From contig NZ_FYDJ01000025.1 in NCBI RefSeq assembly GCF_900187425.1, forward strand, positions 1-64,000: 64,000 bases of DNA, given 5' to 3'. The notes below the pieces were generated by a model. That model ran no database searches and was not told the origin of the DNA. It was given only the letters and a program-made list of their open reading frames with translations. Positions 1-8,188 of this stretch are shown here, in pieces (the stretch's first letter is position 1; each line of letters begins with the position of its first letter). This DNA is from Pseudomonas sp. Irchel s3h14. GTDB taxonomy: Bacteria; Pseudomonadota; Gammaproteobacteria; Pseudomonadales; Pseudomonadaceae. The position numbers were made by a program, and so were the translations under genes.

Positions 1-463
1 GGAGTACTCGGACACGGAACTGGAAGCTCGCAGATGCGGTGTATTTAAACCCGGAACGCCCTGAAATTAGGGGCGCAACGGGCTAACAACTGTAGGAGCA
101 AGGCGACAGGTACCTTGACACGTACCGCGTTTGCCAAAAGGGACTCGCCGTAAGGGCGAAACCATTAGCAGCCGTTACCGCAGAAATGGATATACACACC
201 AGACCAAATCCCCACAGCGAACCCTTGCCCCAACGCCACAGCCGTCTAACATCAACCAAACGGAAAATATGTCCCAATCCCCCCTCAAGTTGAAGGCCCC
301 AACAACCGACACAGTACAACCAGTACAAATACTCCAAACAACAGCATTTCGGCCAAGCTACAGGCAAAACCCCATGTGATTGATTGTCCCTTTGACTGCC
401 ATCACCGGATTGCCAATACTCATGGCAACTTGACGCTACCCGCACGGAACAAGGAATGACTCT
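1..463. other. left-edge region without a recognised gene
   Basis: No convincing gene lies between the window edge and bifA. At the very edge two frames stay open for a few codons: one ends at the TGA at 62-64 and the other at the TAA at 84-86. Either could be the tail of an upstream gene, and neither tail is recognisable. Positions 100-200 form a structured block described separately. From about 200 to 440 the sequence is rich in A and C with no codon bias or ribosome site. The bifA ribosome site AAGGA lies at 451-455. Open frames that cross this stretch on both strands look accidental. Confidence 0.6.
100..200. repeat. structured non-coding block, probably a dispersed Pseudomonas repeat fragment
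   Basis: Two perfect hairpins are visible: GGTAC at 109-113 with GTACC at 122-126, and TCGCC at 145-149 with GGCGA at 155-159. A second GGCGA at 102-106 could pair with the same TCGCC, so two mutually exclusive folds are possible. From memory, the core around the second hairpin recurs in Pseudomonas intergenic regions, where both strands have been over-annotated as small proteins. I therefore read it as a repeat or an RNA element rather than a gene. The family assignment is recollection and has not been checked. Confidence 0.4.
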
Positions 464-2515
464 TTGAAGCTGGAACTCAAGAACAGCTTGTCGGTGAAGT
501 TGCTTCGGGTCGTGCTCCTGTCGGCATTGATCGTCGGCGTAGTCTTGAGCTGCGCGCAGATCGTTTTCGATGCCTATAAAACACGCCAGGCCGTGGCCAG
601 CGATGCCCAACGCATCCTCGACATGTTCCGCGACCCCTCGACCCAGGCCGTCTACAGCCTGGACCGGGAAATGGGTATGCAGGTGATCGAAGGCCTGTTT
701 CAGGACGACGCTGTGCGCAAGGCCTCCATTGGCCATCCCAACGAAGCCATGCTCGCGCAAAAGTCTCGCGAGCTGCAGCATTCCGACAGTCGCTGGCTGA
801 CCGACCTGATCCTCGGCAAGGAACGCACCTTCACCACCCAACTGGTGGGGCGCGGCCCTTACAGCGAGTATTACGGCGACTTGAGCATCACCCTCGACAC
901 TGCCACCTATGGCCAGGGTTTCATCGTCAGCTCGGTGATCATCTTCATCTCCGGCGTATTGCGTGCGATGGCCATGGGGCTGGTGCTGTACCTGGTCTAT
1001 CACTGGCTGTTGACCAAGCCGCTGTCACGGATCATCGAACACCTCACGGAAATCAATCCGGATCGCCCCAGCGAACACAAAATCCCGCTGCTCAAAGGGC
1101 ATGAAAAGAACGAATTGGGGATCTGGATCAACACCGCCAACCAGTTGCTCGAGTCCATCGAACGCAATACCCATTTGCGCCACGAAGCGGAAAACAGCCT
1201 GCTTCGCATGGCCCAGTACGACTTCCTCACCGGCCTGCCGAACCGCCAGCAATTGCAGCAGCAACTGGACAAAATCCTGGTCGACGCCGGCAGGTTGCAA
1301 CGTCGGGTCGCGGTATTGGTGGTCGGCCTGGACGACTTCAAGGGCATCAACGAACAATTCAGCTACCAGACCGGCGACCAACTGCTGCTGGCCCTGGCCG
1401 ATCGCCTGCGAGCTCACAGCGGACGCCTTGGCGCCCTCGCCCGCCTCGGCGGCGACCAGTTCGCCCTGGTTCAAGCCGACATCGAACAACCCTACGAAGC
1501 GGCCGAACTGGCCCAAAGTATTCTCGATGACCTGGAAGCGGCCTTTGCCCTCGATCATCAAGAGATTCGCCTGCGTGCGACCATCGGCATCACCCTGTTC
1601 CCCGAAGACGGTGACAGCACCGAGAAACTGCTGCAAAAAGCCGAGCAGACCATGACCCTGGCCAAGACTCGCTCGCGCAACCGTTATCAGTTCTATATCG
1701 CCAGCGTCGACACCGAGATGCGCCGCCGTCGCGAGCTTGAAAAAGACCTGCGCGACGCCTTGACCCGTGGCCAGTTCTACCTCGTCTACCAGCCACAGAT
1801 CAGCTATCGCGATCACCGGGTGGTGGGTGTCGAGGCGCTGATTCGCTGGCAGCATCCCGAGCACGGACTGGTTCCGCCGGACTTGTTCATCCCCCTGGCC
1901 GAGCAGAACGGCACCATCATCGCCATCGGCGAATGGGTGCTGGATCAGGCGTGCAAGCAATTGCGCGACTGGCATGACCTGGGTTTCGTCGACCTGCGCA
2001 TGGCGGTGAATCTGTCCACGGTGCAGCTGCACCACGCCGAGTTGCCACGGGTGGTCAACAATTTACTGCAGATGTATCGCCTGCCACCGCGCAGCCTGGA
2101 GCTGGAAGTCACCGAAACCGGCCTGATGGAAGACATCAGCACGGCCGCCCAGCACCTGCTGAGCCTGCGTCGCTCCGGTGCGCTGATCGCGATCGACGAC
2201 TTCGGCACCGGTTACTCGTCATTGAGCTATCTGAAAAGCCTGCCGCTGGACAAGATCAAGATCGACAAGAGCTTCGTTCAGGACCTGCTCGATGACGACG
2301 ACGATGCGACCATCGTTCGGGCCATCATCCAGTTGGGCAAGAGCCTGGGCATGCAGGTGATTGCCGAAGGCGTGGAAACCACCGAGCAAGAGGCCTACAT
2401 CATCTCCGAGGGCTGTCACGAAGGTCAGGGCTATCTCTACAGCAAGCCGCTGCCGGCGCGTGAATTGAGCGCGTATCTGAAACAGGCTCAGCGCAGTAAC
2501 GCCGCTATTTTGTAG
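464..2515 (+). CDS. bifA: BifA, membrane-bound c-di-GMP phosphodiesterase (GGDEF-EAL)
   Basis: 683 residues. The protein hydrolyses the second messenger c-di-GMP at the inner membrane, which favours motility over biofilm formation in pseudomonads. The sequence shows an N-terminal membrane helix (about residues 12-33), a periplasmic segment, a second hydrophobic stretch (about 150-182), a degenerate GGDEF domain with GGDQF at residues 329-333, and an intact EAL domain with EAL at 457-459 and a DDFGTGYSSL motif. The GGDQF variant, the length and the neighbourhood (iron/imelysin genes downstream, as at PA4367 onward in PAO1) match BifA. The start is TTG at 464, because AAGGA at 451-455 is correctly spaced. 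The ATG at 456 hits a stop after three codons. The degenerate GGDEF probably serves as a regulatory nucleotide site rather than a cyclase (known of the family). Confidence 0.88.
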   Translation: MKLELKNSLSVKLLRVVLLSALIVGVVLSCAQIVFDAYKTRQAVASDAQRILDMFRDPSTQAVYSLDREMGMQVIEGLFQDDAVRKASIGHPNEAMLAQKSRELQHSDSRWLTDLILGKERTFTTQLVGRGPYSEYYGDLSITLDTATYGQGFIVSSVIIFISGVLRAMAMGLVLYLVYHWLLTKPLSRIIEHLTEINPDRPSEHKIPLLKGHEKNELGIWINTANQLLESIERNTHLRHEAENSLLRMAQYDFLTGLPNRQQLQQQLDKILVDAGRLQRRVAVLVVGLDDFKGINEQFSYQTGDQLLLALADRLRAHSGRLGALARLGGDQFALVQADIEQPYEAAELAQSILDDLEAAFALDHQEIRLRATIGITLFPEDGDSTEKLLQKAEQTMTLAKTRSRNRYQFYIASVDTEMRRRRELEKDLRDALTRGQFYLVYQPQISYRDHRVVGVEALIRWQHPEHGLVPPDLFIPLAEQNGTIIAIGEWVLDQACKQLRDWHDLGFVDLRMAVNLSTVQLHHAELPRVVNNLLQMYRLPPRSLELEVTETGLMEDISTAAQHLLSLRRSGALIAIDDFGTGYSSLSYLKSLPLDKIKIDKSFVQDLLDDDDDATIVRAIIQLGKSLGMQVIAEGVETTEQEAYIISEGCHEGQGYLYSKPLPARELSAYLKQAQRSNAAIL

Positions 2516-2527
2516 AGATCCGAAAAT

Positions 2528-2576
2528 CGCAGCCTCATTTCACTCTGTAGCAGCTGTCGAGTGAAACGAGGCTGCG
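2528..2576. terminator. long hairpin downstream of bifA
   Basis: An 18-base left arm (2528-2545) pairs with 2559-2576, with one internal mismatch, around a loop carrying TGTAGCAGCTG. The stem starts 12 bases after the bifA stop codon. The sequence after it is only weakly T-rich (TTCTCTT). It may be a terminator, a mRNA-stabilising structure, or a degenerate member of the TGTAGCAGCTG repeat family seen complete at 23226-23358. Confidence 0.55.
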
Positions 2577-2634
2577 TTCTCTTGATCCACGACACAACTC
2601 CCCCCTGAATAAGAAATATTTACAAGCACAACCC

Positions 2635-2666
2635 TTTACACATAATGCGAAAGATTTGCATTATGT
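2635..2666 (+). promoter_or_regulatory. promoter overlapped by a 27-bp dyad upstream of the imelysin gene
   Basis: ACATAATGC at 2640-2648 is a perfect inverted repeat of GCATTATGT at 2658-2666, with 9 bases between. A possible -35 (TTTACA, 2635-2640) and -10 (CATTAT, 2659-2664) lie 18 bases apart, so a protein bound to the dyad would block the promoter. Each strand matches the 19-base Fur consensus at about 12 positions. Fur is therefore a candidate regulator, but the spacing is not classical. Confidence 0.5.
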
Positions 2667-2723
2667 CGCAGTTTTGCGCGCTTGCTGCGCCATTCCACCC
2701 CCTCTCGAAGCAGGATGTTCGCC

Positions 2724-4070
2724 ATGATTCGTATGCCTCTGGCTACCGCCAGTCTGTTGGCCATCGCTATTTCCCTCGCCGGTTGTGGCGAAGGCAAAGA
2801 CAAAGCTGTCGCTGCGCAAGCACCGACGCCGGCCGCCAGCACCACGGCCCCGGCTGCTGCGCCTGCCGCTGTCAGTAAAGTCGACGAAGCCGCCGCCAAA
2901 GCCGTTGTCGCGCATTACGCCGACATCGTCTTCGCCGTTTACAGCGATGCCGAATCCACCGCGAAGAGCCTGCAAACCGCCGTCGACGCCTTCCTCGCCA
3001 AGCCGAACGCCGACACCCTGAAAGCTGCCAAGGCTGCCTGGATCGCTGCCCGCGTTCCTTACCTGCAGAGCGAAGTGTTCCGCTTCGGCAACACCATCAT
3101 CGACGACTGGGAAGGTCAGGTGAACGCCTGGCCACTGGACGAAGGCCTGATCGACTACGTCGACAAATCCTACGAGCACGCACTGGGTAACCCGGGCGCC
3201 ACGGCCAACATCATCGCCAACACCCAGGTTCAGGTCGGCGAAGACAAGATCGACGTGAAAGACATCACCCCGGCCAAACTCGCCAGCCTGAACGAGCTGG
3301 GTGGTTCCGAGGCCAACGTTGCCACCGGCTACCACGCCATCGAATTCCTGCTCTGGGGCCAGGACTTGAACGGCACCGGCCCTGGCGCCGGCAACCGTCC
3401 AGCTTCCGACTATCTGGAAGGCAAAGGCGCAACCGGCGGTCATAACGATCGTCGTCGCGCTTACCTGAAGTCCGTGACCCAACTGCTGGTCAGCGACCTG
3501 GAAGAAATGGTCGGTAACTGGAAGCCGAACGTGGCCGACAACTACCGCGCCACCCTGGAAGCCGAGCCAGCTGAATCCGGCCTGCGCAAAATGCTGTTCG
3601 GCATGGGCAGCCTGTCCCTGGGCGAACTGGCGGGCGAGCGCATGAAGGTTTCCCTGGAAGCCAACTCCCCGGAAGACGAACACGACTGCTTCAGCGACAA
3701 CACCCACAATTCGCAGTTCTACGATGCCAAAGGCATTCGTAACGTGTACCTGGGCGAATACACCCGCGTCGACGGCACCAAAATGACCGGTGCCAGCCTG
3801 TCGTCCCTGGTGGCCAAGGCTGACCCGGCTGCCGACACCGCGCTGAAAGCCGACCTGGCTGCGACCGAAGCCAAGATGCAGGTCATCGTCGATCACGCCA
3901 ACAAAGGTGAGCACTACGACCAACTGATCGCCGCCGGCAACACCGCTGGTAACCAGATCGTTCGTGACGCTATCGCTTCCCTGGTCAAGCAGACCGGTTC
4001 GATCGAAGCCGCCGCTGGCAAACTGGGCATCAGTGACCTGAACCCGGACAACGCTGATCACGAATTCTGA
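2724..4070 (+). CDS. icmP: imelysin-family (peptidase M75) lipoprotein, IcmP/IrpA-like
   Basis: 448 residues from the chosen ATG at 2724, which has AGGA 8 bases upstream. A further in-frame ATG at 2715 lies directly on the ribosome site. The N-terminus is a lipoprotein signal ending in LAGC (mature Cys at about residue 20), followed by an Ala/Pro-rich linker. The imelysin core contains the HxxE motif within GYHAIEFLLWGQ, the putative metal site of the family. Imelysins were named for an insulin-cleaving protease activity, but many members are iron-regulated periplasmic proteins related to EfeO and thought to handle iron. This is the first gene of a conserved group with a di-haem protein, a second imelysin and a DUF1513 protein (PA4370-PA4373 order in PAO1, from memory). 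The exact substrate is unknown. Confidence 0.82.
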   Translation: MIRMPLATASLLAIAISLAGCGEGKDKAVAAQAPTPAASTTAPAAAPAAVSKVDEAAAKAVVAHYADIVFAVYSDAESTAKSLQTAVDAFLAKPNADTLKAAKAAWIAARVPYLQSEVFRFGNTIIDDWEGQVNAWPLDEGLIDYVDKSYEHALGNPGATANIIANTQVQVGEDKIDVKDITPAKLASLNELGGSEANVATGYHAIEFLLWGQDLNGTGPGAGNRPASDYLEGKGATGGHNDRRRAYLKSVTQLLVSDLEEMVGNWKPNVADNYRATLEAEPAESGLRKMLFGMGSLSLGELAGERMKVSLEANSPEDEHDCFSDNTHNSQFYDAKGIRNVYLGEYTRVDGTKMTGASLSSLVAKADPAADTALKADLAATEAKMQVIVDHANKGEHYDQLIAAGNTAGNQIVRDAIASLVKQTGSIEAAAGKLGISDLNPDNADHEF

Positions 4071-4086
4071 TCAACGCTGGCTGAAT

Positions 4087-4114
4087 AAAAAGGCGACCTT
4101 CGGGTCGCCTTTTT
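4087..4114 (+). terminator. Rho-independent terminator after the first imelysin gene
   Basis: A GC stem AGGCGACC/GGTCGCCT with loop TTCG is followed by a T run and preceded by an A run, 17 bases after the stop codon. The following three genes therefore probably have their own promoter. Confidence 0.9.
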
Positions 4115-4134
4115 CATGCCCCTCGCCTCACGCC

Positions 4135-4245
4135 GATCGTTCCCACGCTCTGCGTGGGAATGCCTCAACGGACGCTCCGCGTTCGGCTCTGGATGTGACG
4201 CGGAGCGTCACGGGCTGCATTCCCACGCAGAGCGTGGGAACGATC
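4135..4245. repeat. palindromic repeat pair, GATCGTTCCCACGC family
   Basis: Outer arms GATCGTTCCCACGCTCTGCG and its reverse complement enclose an inner inverted repeat of GACGCTCCGCG type. A second copy of the same element lies at 61104-61206. It sits between the terminator of the first imelysin gene and the di-haem gene. Paired palindromes of this form are typical REP-type elements of fluorescent pseudomonads. Confidence 0.85.
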
Positions 4246-4354
4246 AGTGACGATCAGTTGCGCTACATCAACCAAACGATAATTCCTCTTATTCAATCTC
4301 CCATGCCCTGTTAGACTTTGCGCCCCTTGTTTTGCTCGTCTAGCAGGATGTCTG

Positions 4355-5782
4355 ATGCCCTCGCTGCCTCTTCGCTTGTCCGCACTGTTGCTGGCCCTGG
4401 GCCTGAGTGCCTGCGATGACGCCCCGCGTTTTACCCAGGCCGAACCCGGTGAAGCCCGGTCCGGTGGCAGCGCGACCGTGCGCAAGACCGATCAGAACTC
4501 ATTTTCTTTGCCGTCCGCCAACCTGTCGCCGTCACGGCGGGTGGATTTCAGCGTTGGCAACAGTTTCTTCCGCAACCCCTGGGTGATCGCTCCGTCGACC
4601 ACCACCGCCAGGGATGGTCTCGGCCCGTTGTTCAATACCAACGCCTGTCAGGGCTGCCACATCAAGGACGGCCGCGGTCATCCGCCCACGCCTGATGCGC
4701 AGAACGCCGTGTCGATGCTGGTGCGCCTGTCGATTCCCGATACGCCGGCCTATGCCAAGGTCATCGAGCAACTCGGTGTCGTCCCGGAGCCGGTCTACGG
4801 CGGACAATTCCAGGACATGTCCGTGCCGGGTGTCGTGCCGGAAGGCAAAGTGCGCGTCGATTACACGCCCGTTCCGATTCGCTTCAAGGACGGCACCGAA
4901 GTCGAGTTGCGCAAGCCGACGTTGCAGATCACCCAGTTGGGCTACGGCCCGATGCACCCTGACACGCGTTTCTCGGCCAGGGTTGCACCGCCAATGATTG
5001 GCCTGGGCCTGCTCGAAGCGATCCCCGACGAGGCGATCCTGGCCAATGCCGAGGCTCAGGCAAAAGACAAAAACGGTATCGCCGGACGCCCGAACCGGGT
5101 CTGGGATGACGCGCAGCAAAAAACCGTCCTCGGGCGATTTGGCTGGAAGGCCGGACAACCGAACCTCAATCAACAGAATGTTCACGCGTTTTCCGGTGAC
5201 ATGGGCCTCACCACGAGCCTGAGGCCCGTCGACGACTGCACCGACGCGCAAACCGCCTGCAAACAGGCACCGAATGGCAATGGCCCGGATGGCGAGCCGG
5301 AAGTCAGCGACAACATCCTGCGCCTGGTGCTGTTCTACAGCCGTAACCTCGCCGTACCGGCCCGCCGCGATGTCAGCGCCCCCGAGGTGCTGGCCGGCAA
5401 GAATCTGTTTTTCCAGGCCGGATGCCAGTCCTGCCACACCCCGAAATACACCACCGCCGCCAACGCCGCAGAACCTGAACTGGCCAATCAAGTGATTCGC
5501 CCTTACAGCGATCTGCTGCTGCATGACATGGGCGACGGTCTGGCCGACAACCGTACCGAATTCCAGGCCAGTGGCCGCGACTGGCGCACCCCGCCGTTGT
5601 GGGGCATCGGCCTGACGCAGGCGGTCAGTGGGCACACCCAGTTTTTGCACGATGGTCGCGCCCGCAATCTGCTCGAAGCCGTGCTCTGGCATGGCGGCGA
5701 AGCCACAGCGGCGCAGCAACAGGTTTTGTCTTTCAATGCCGAGCAGCGCGCTGCGTTGCTGGCGTTCTTGAATTCCCTTTAA
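4355..5782 (+). CDS. di-haem oxidoreductase (thiol oxidoreductase-like, DHOR family) lipoprotein
   Basis: 475 residues. The signal peptide ends in LSAC (Cys about residue 20), predicting a lipoprotein. Two c-type haem sites are visible: CQGCH near residue 100 and CQSCH near residue 355. The family (DUF1111, PF06537) is related to bacterial cytochrome c peroxidases, but its physiological donor and substrate are not established. The name thiol oxidoreductase is historical. It lies between two imelysin genes, 26 bases upstream of the second, so it probably belongs to the same periplasmic iron-related operon. An electron-transfer role, such as changing the oxidation state of iron for the imelysins, is inference. 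The start ATG at 4355 has AGGA upstream at 4346-4349. Confidence 0.82.
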   Translation: MPSLPLRLSALLLALGLSACDDAPRFTQAEPGEARSGGSATVRKTDQNSFSLPSANLSPSRRVDFSVGNSFFRNPWVIAPSTTTARDGLGPLFNTNACQGCHIKDGRGHPPTPDAQNAVSMLVRLSIPDTPAYAKVIEQLGVVPEPVYGGQFQDMSVPGVVPEGKVRVDYTPVPIRFKDGTEVELRKPTLQITQLGYGPMHPDTRFSARVAPPMIGLGLLEAIPDEAILANAEAQAKDKNGIAGRPNRVWDDAQQKTVLGRFGWKAGQPNLNQQNVHAFSGDMGLTTSLRPVDDCTDAQTACKQAPNGNGPDGEPEVSDNILRLVLFYSRNLAVPARRDVSAPEVLAGKNLFFQAGCQSCHTPKYTTAANAAEPELANQVIRPYSDLLLHDMGDGLADNRTEFQASGRDWRTPPLWGIGLTQAVSGHTQFLHDGRARNLLEAVLWHGGEATAAQQQVLSFNAEQRAALLAFLNSL

Positions 5783-5808
5783 TACGTATTCCATAGCGGG
5801 AGCCCGAC

Positions 5809-6873
5809 ATGTTCCGTCCCAAATTGTTGTTCACCAGCCTTGCCGCGCTAGCCTTGGGCGCCTGTTCGCCGCAGGATCCGCAGGCCGTCACGTCAGCAGC
5901 CATCGCCAAATCGGTGATCCTGCCGACCTACACGCGCTGGGTTGAAGCCGATCGCCAACTGGCCGTCAGTGCGTTGGCCTACTGCGAAGGCAAGGAAAAC
6001 CTCGACACCGCCCGCGCCGACTTCCTGCACGCGCAGAAAGCCTGGGCCGAGCTGCAACCGCTGCTGATCGGGCCGCTGGCCGAGGGCAATCGCGCCTGGC
6101 AGGTGCAGTTCTGGCCGGACAAGAAAAACCTCGTCGGCCGTCAGGTCGAGCAACTGGTCACCGCACAGCCGCAGATCGATGCCGCTGCCCTGGCCAAGTC
6201 CAGCGTTGTGGTTCAAGGCCTTTCCGCCTACGAATACATCCTGTTCGACAGCAAGCCTGATGTGGCCAACGCTGAACAGAAAGCCAAGTACTGCCCGCTG
6301 CTGATCGCGATTGGTGAGCGTCAGAAACAACTGGCCGAAGAAATTCTGAAAAGCTGGAACAACACCGACGGCATGCTCGCGCAGATGAGCAAATTCCCGA
6401 ACCAGCGCTACGCCGATTCCCACGAAGCCATCGCCGATCTGTTGCGCGTGCAAGTCACCGCCCTCGACAGCCTGAAGAAAAAACTCGGCACGCCGATGGG
6501 CCGTCAAACGAAGGGTGTGCCACAACCGTTCCAGGCCGATGCATGGCGCAGCCAGTCGTCCCTGACCGGTCTCGAAGCCAGCCTCGCCGCCGCCAAAACG
6601 GTGTGGGAAGGCGTCGACAACAAAGGCCTGCGCGGCCTGTTGCCGAGCGAGCAAAAACCTTTGGCCGACAAGATCGACGCCGCTTACGCCGCGTCCCTGA
6701 AACTGTTCGCCAGCAACCAGCGTTCGCTGACTGAAATGCTCAACGACGATGCCGGTCGCCAGCAACTCAACGACATCTACGACAGCCTCAACGTCGTCCA
6801 TCGCCTGCATGAAGGCGAACTGGCCAAGGCGCTGGGCATCCAACTGGGCTTCAACGCCAACGACGGTGACTGA
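5809..6873 (+). CDS. second imelysin-family lipoprotein
   Basis: 354 residues. The signal sequence ends LGAC, giving a lipid-anchored periplasmic protein. It is shorter and divergent from the imelysin at 2724-4070, but carries the same Ala-rich helical layout. The region around VVQGLSAYEYILFD aligns with the first protein's HAIEFLLW segment; here the HxxE position reads LSAYE, so the canonical metal-binding His appears to be replaced. It follows the di-haem gene by 26 bases and its stop overlaps the start region of the DUF1513 gene (TGATG), so the three are very likely co-transcribed. It corresponds by position to PA4372. The function is unknown beyond a likely iron connection. Confidence 0.78.
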   Translation: MFRPKLLFTSLAALALGACSPQDPQAVTSAAIAKSVILPTYTRWVEADRQLAVSALAYCEGKENLDTARADFLHAQKAWAELQPLLIGPLAEGNRAWQVQFWPDKKNLVGRQVEQLVTAQPQIDAAALAKSSVVVQGLSAYEYILFDSKPDVANAEQKAKYCPLLIAIGERQKQLAEEILKSWNNTDGMLAQMSKFPNQRYADSHEAIADLLRVQVTALDSLKKKLGTPMGRQTKGVPQPFQADAWRSQSSLTGLEASLAAAKTVWEGVDNKGLRGLLPSEQKPLADKIDAAYAASLKLFASNQRSLTEMLNDDAGRQQLNDIYDSLNVVHRLHEGELAKALGIQLGFNANDGD

Positions 6874-7985
6874 TGAGGGCAAGTTCCATGCTGCGACGCC
6901 AGGCTCTGACGTTAGGTAGTTTACTGCTGGGTGCGGTGACACTGGGCGGCTGGACGCTGTTCAAGCAGAAGGACAAAAGCCCGCTGCTGCTCTCGGCGCG
7001 GGACGATACCGACGGCAAGCACTACGCCGTCGGTTACCGGCTGGACGGCACCCGGGTGTTTGCCACCCAGGTCGGCCAGCGTTGCCACGACATCATCAAC
7101 CACCCGACGCTGCCGATTGCGCTGTTCGTCGCCCGTCGTCCTGGCACCGAGAGTTACCTGATCGACCTGCGCGACGGCACGCTGCTGCAAACCGTGACCT
7201 CGCTGCCGAACCGGCACTTCTACGGTCACGCGGTGATTCACAAGAGCGGCGACTGGCTGTACGCCACCGAGAACGACACCTCCGATCCGGGTCGCGGCTT
7301 GCTCGGTGTGTATAAGTTTGAAGGTGAGCGACTTATCCACAGCGGCGAGATCCCCACCCACGGTGTTGGTCCGCATCAGGTGTCGTGGATGCCCGATGGC
7401 GAAACCCTGGTGGTGGCCAACGGCGGCATTCGCACCGAGGCCGAAAGCCGCGTCGAGATGAACCTCAACGCCATGGAACCGAGCCTGGTCCTGATGCAAC
7501 GGGACGGCACCCTGCTGAGCAAGGAAACCCTCGCCCAGCAGATGAACAGCGTGCGGCATTTGGGGATTGCCAGCGACGGCACCATCGTCGCCGGTCAGCA
7601 GTTCATGGGGCCGTCCCATGAGTCGTCGGAGCTGCTGGCGATCAAGCGGCCCGGCCAGCCGTTCGTGGCCTTCCCGGTGCCTGAGCATCAGTTGCAGGCC
7701 ATGGGGCATTACACCGCCAGCGTCGCGGTACACAGCGAACTGCGCCAGGTCGCGTTGACCGCGCCCCGGGGCAATCGCTTTTTCATCTGGGACCTGGACA
7801 GCGGTGAAGTGCGCCTGGACGCGCCGCTTCCCGATTGCGCCGGGGTCGGCGCGGTAGCTGATGGCTTTGTCGTGACCTCGGGTCAAGGACGCTGCCGCTT
7901 CTACGACTGCCGCCAGACAAGCCTTGTTTCAAAACCCCTCGATCTACCCGCAGGGCTCTGGGACAACCACCTTCACCTCATCTAA
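6873..7985 (+). CDS. DUF1513 family exported beta-propeller-like protein
   Basis: 370 residues from the ATG overlapping the previous stop codon (TGATG). An alternative ATG at 6888, preceded by GAGGGC, would give the more typical MLRRQALTLGS start. The N-terminus has twin arginines and a hydrophobic stretch, consistent with Tat or Sec export. The body has repeated blade-like segments, such as GHAVIHKSGDWLYATEND and GVGPHQVSWMPDGETLVVANGG, reminiscent of a six- or seven-bladed propeller. It is the last gene of the imelysin/di-haem cluster and probably acts with it in the periplasm. No catalytic role is known. The operon ends in a palindromic repeat pair. Confidence 0.8.
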   Translation: MRASSMLRRQALTLGSLLLGAVTLGGWTLFKQKDKSPLLLSARDDTDGKHYAVGYRLDGTRVFATQVGQRCHDIINHPTLPIALFVARRPGTESYLIDLRDGTLLQTVTSLPNRHFYGHAVIHKSGDWLYATENDTSDPGRGLLGVYKFEGERLIHSGEIPTHGVGPHQVSWMPDGETLVVANGGIRTEAESRVEMNLNAMEPSLVLMQRDGTLLSKETLAQQMNSVRHLGIASDGTIVAGQQFMGPSHESSELLAIKRPGQPFVAFPVPEHQLQAMGHYTASVAVHSELRQVALTAPRGNRFFIWDLDSGEVRLDAPLPDCAGVGAVADGFVVTSGQGRCRFYDCRQTSLVSKPLDLPAGLWDNHLHLI

Positions 7986-7996
7986 ACACGGTCCTT

Positions 7997-8087
7997 TGTA
8001 GGAGCCGAGCTTGCTCGCGATGGCGGCGGCACATCCTACATCGCGGTAACTGACACACCGCTATCGCGAGCAAGCTCGGCTCCTACA
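7997..8087. repeat. REP pair, TGTAGGAGCCGAGCTTGCTCGCGA family
   Basis: The left arm TGTAGGAGCCGAGCTTGCTC is mirrored by the right arm ending GGCTCCTACA, separated by about 50 bases. It lies just after the DUF1513 gene. Related pairs occur at 38527, 44050 and 49186. Confidence 0.88.
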
Positions 8088-8188
8088 GGTTTTGCGCTTG
8101 CCTGTAAAAAGTGGCAGTTGGAATCCCCGGCACACTCGGAGTAATGTGCCCGACTGTCTCACCTGATTTTCTCCAAGGAAGTGGAAAT

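Noticed and set aside
131..379. 82-codon plus-strand frame near the left edge
   Set aside because: It crosses the structured repeat block and an A+C-rich tract without a ribosome site. Such frames are recurrent artefacts of this repeat.
2661..4061. 466-codon frame antisense to the imelysin gene
   Set aside because: It is a shadow of the imelysin gene, has no initiation signal and a low-complexity Gly/Val composition.
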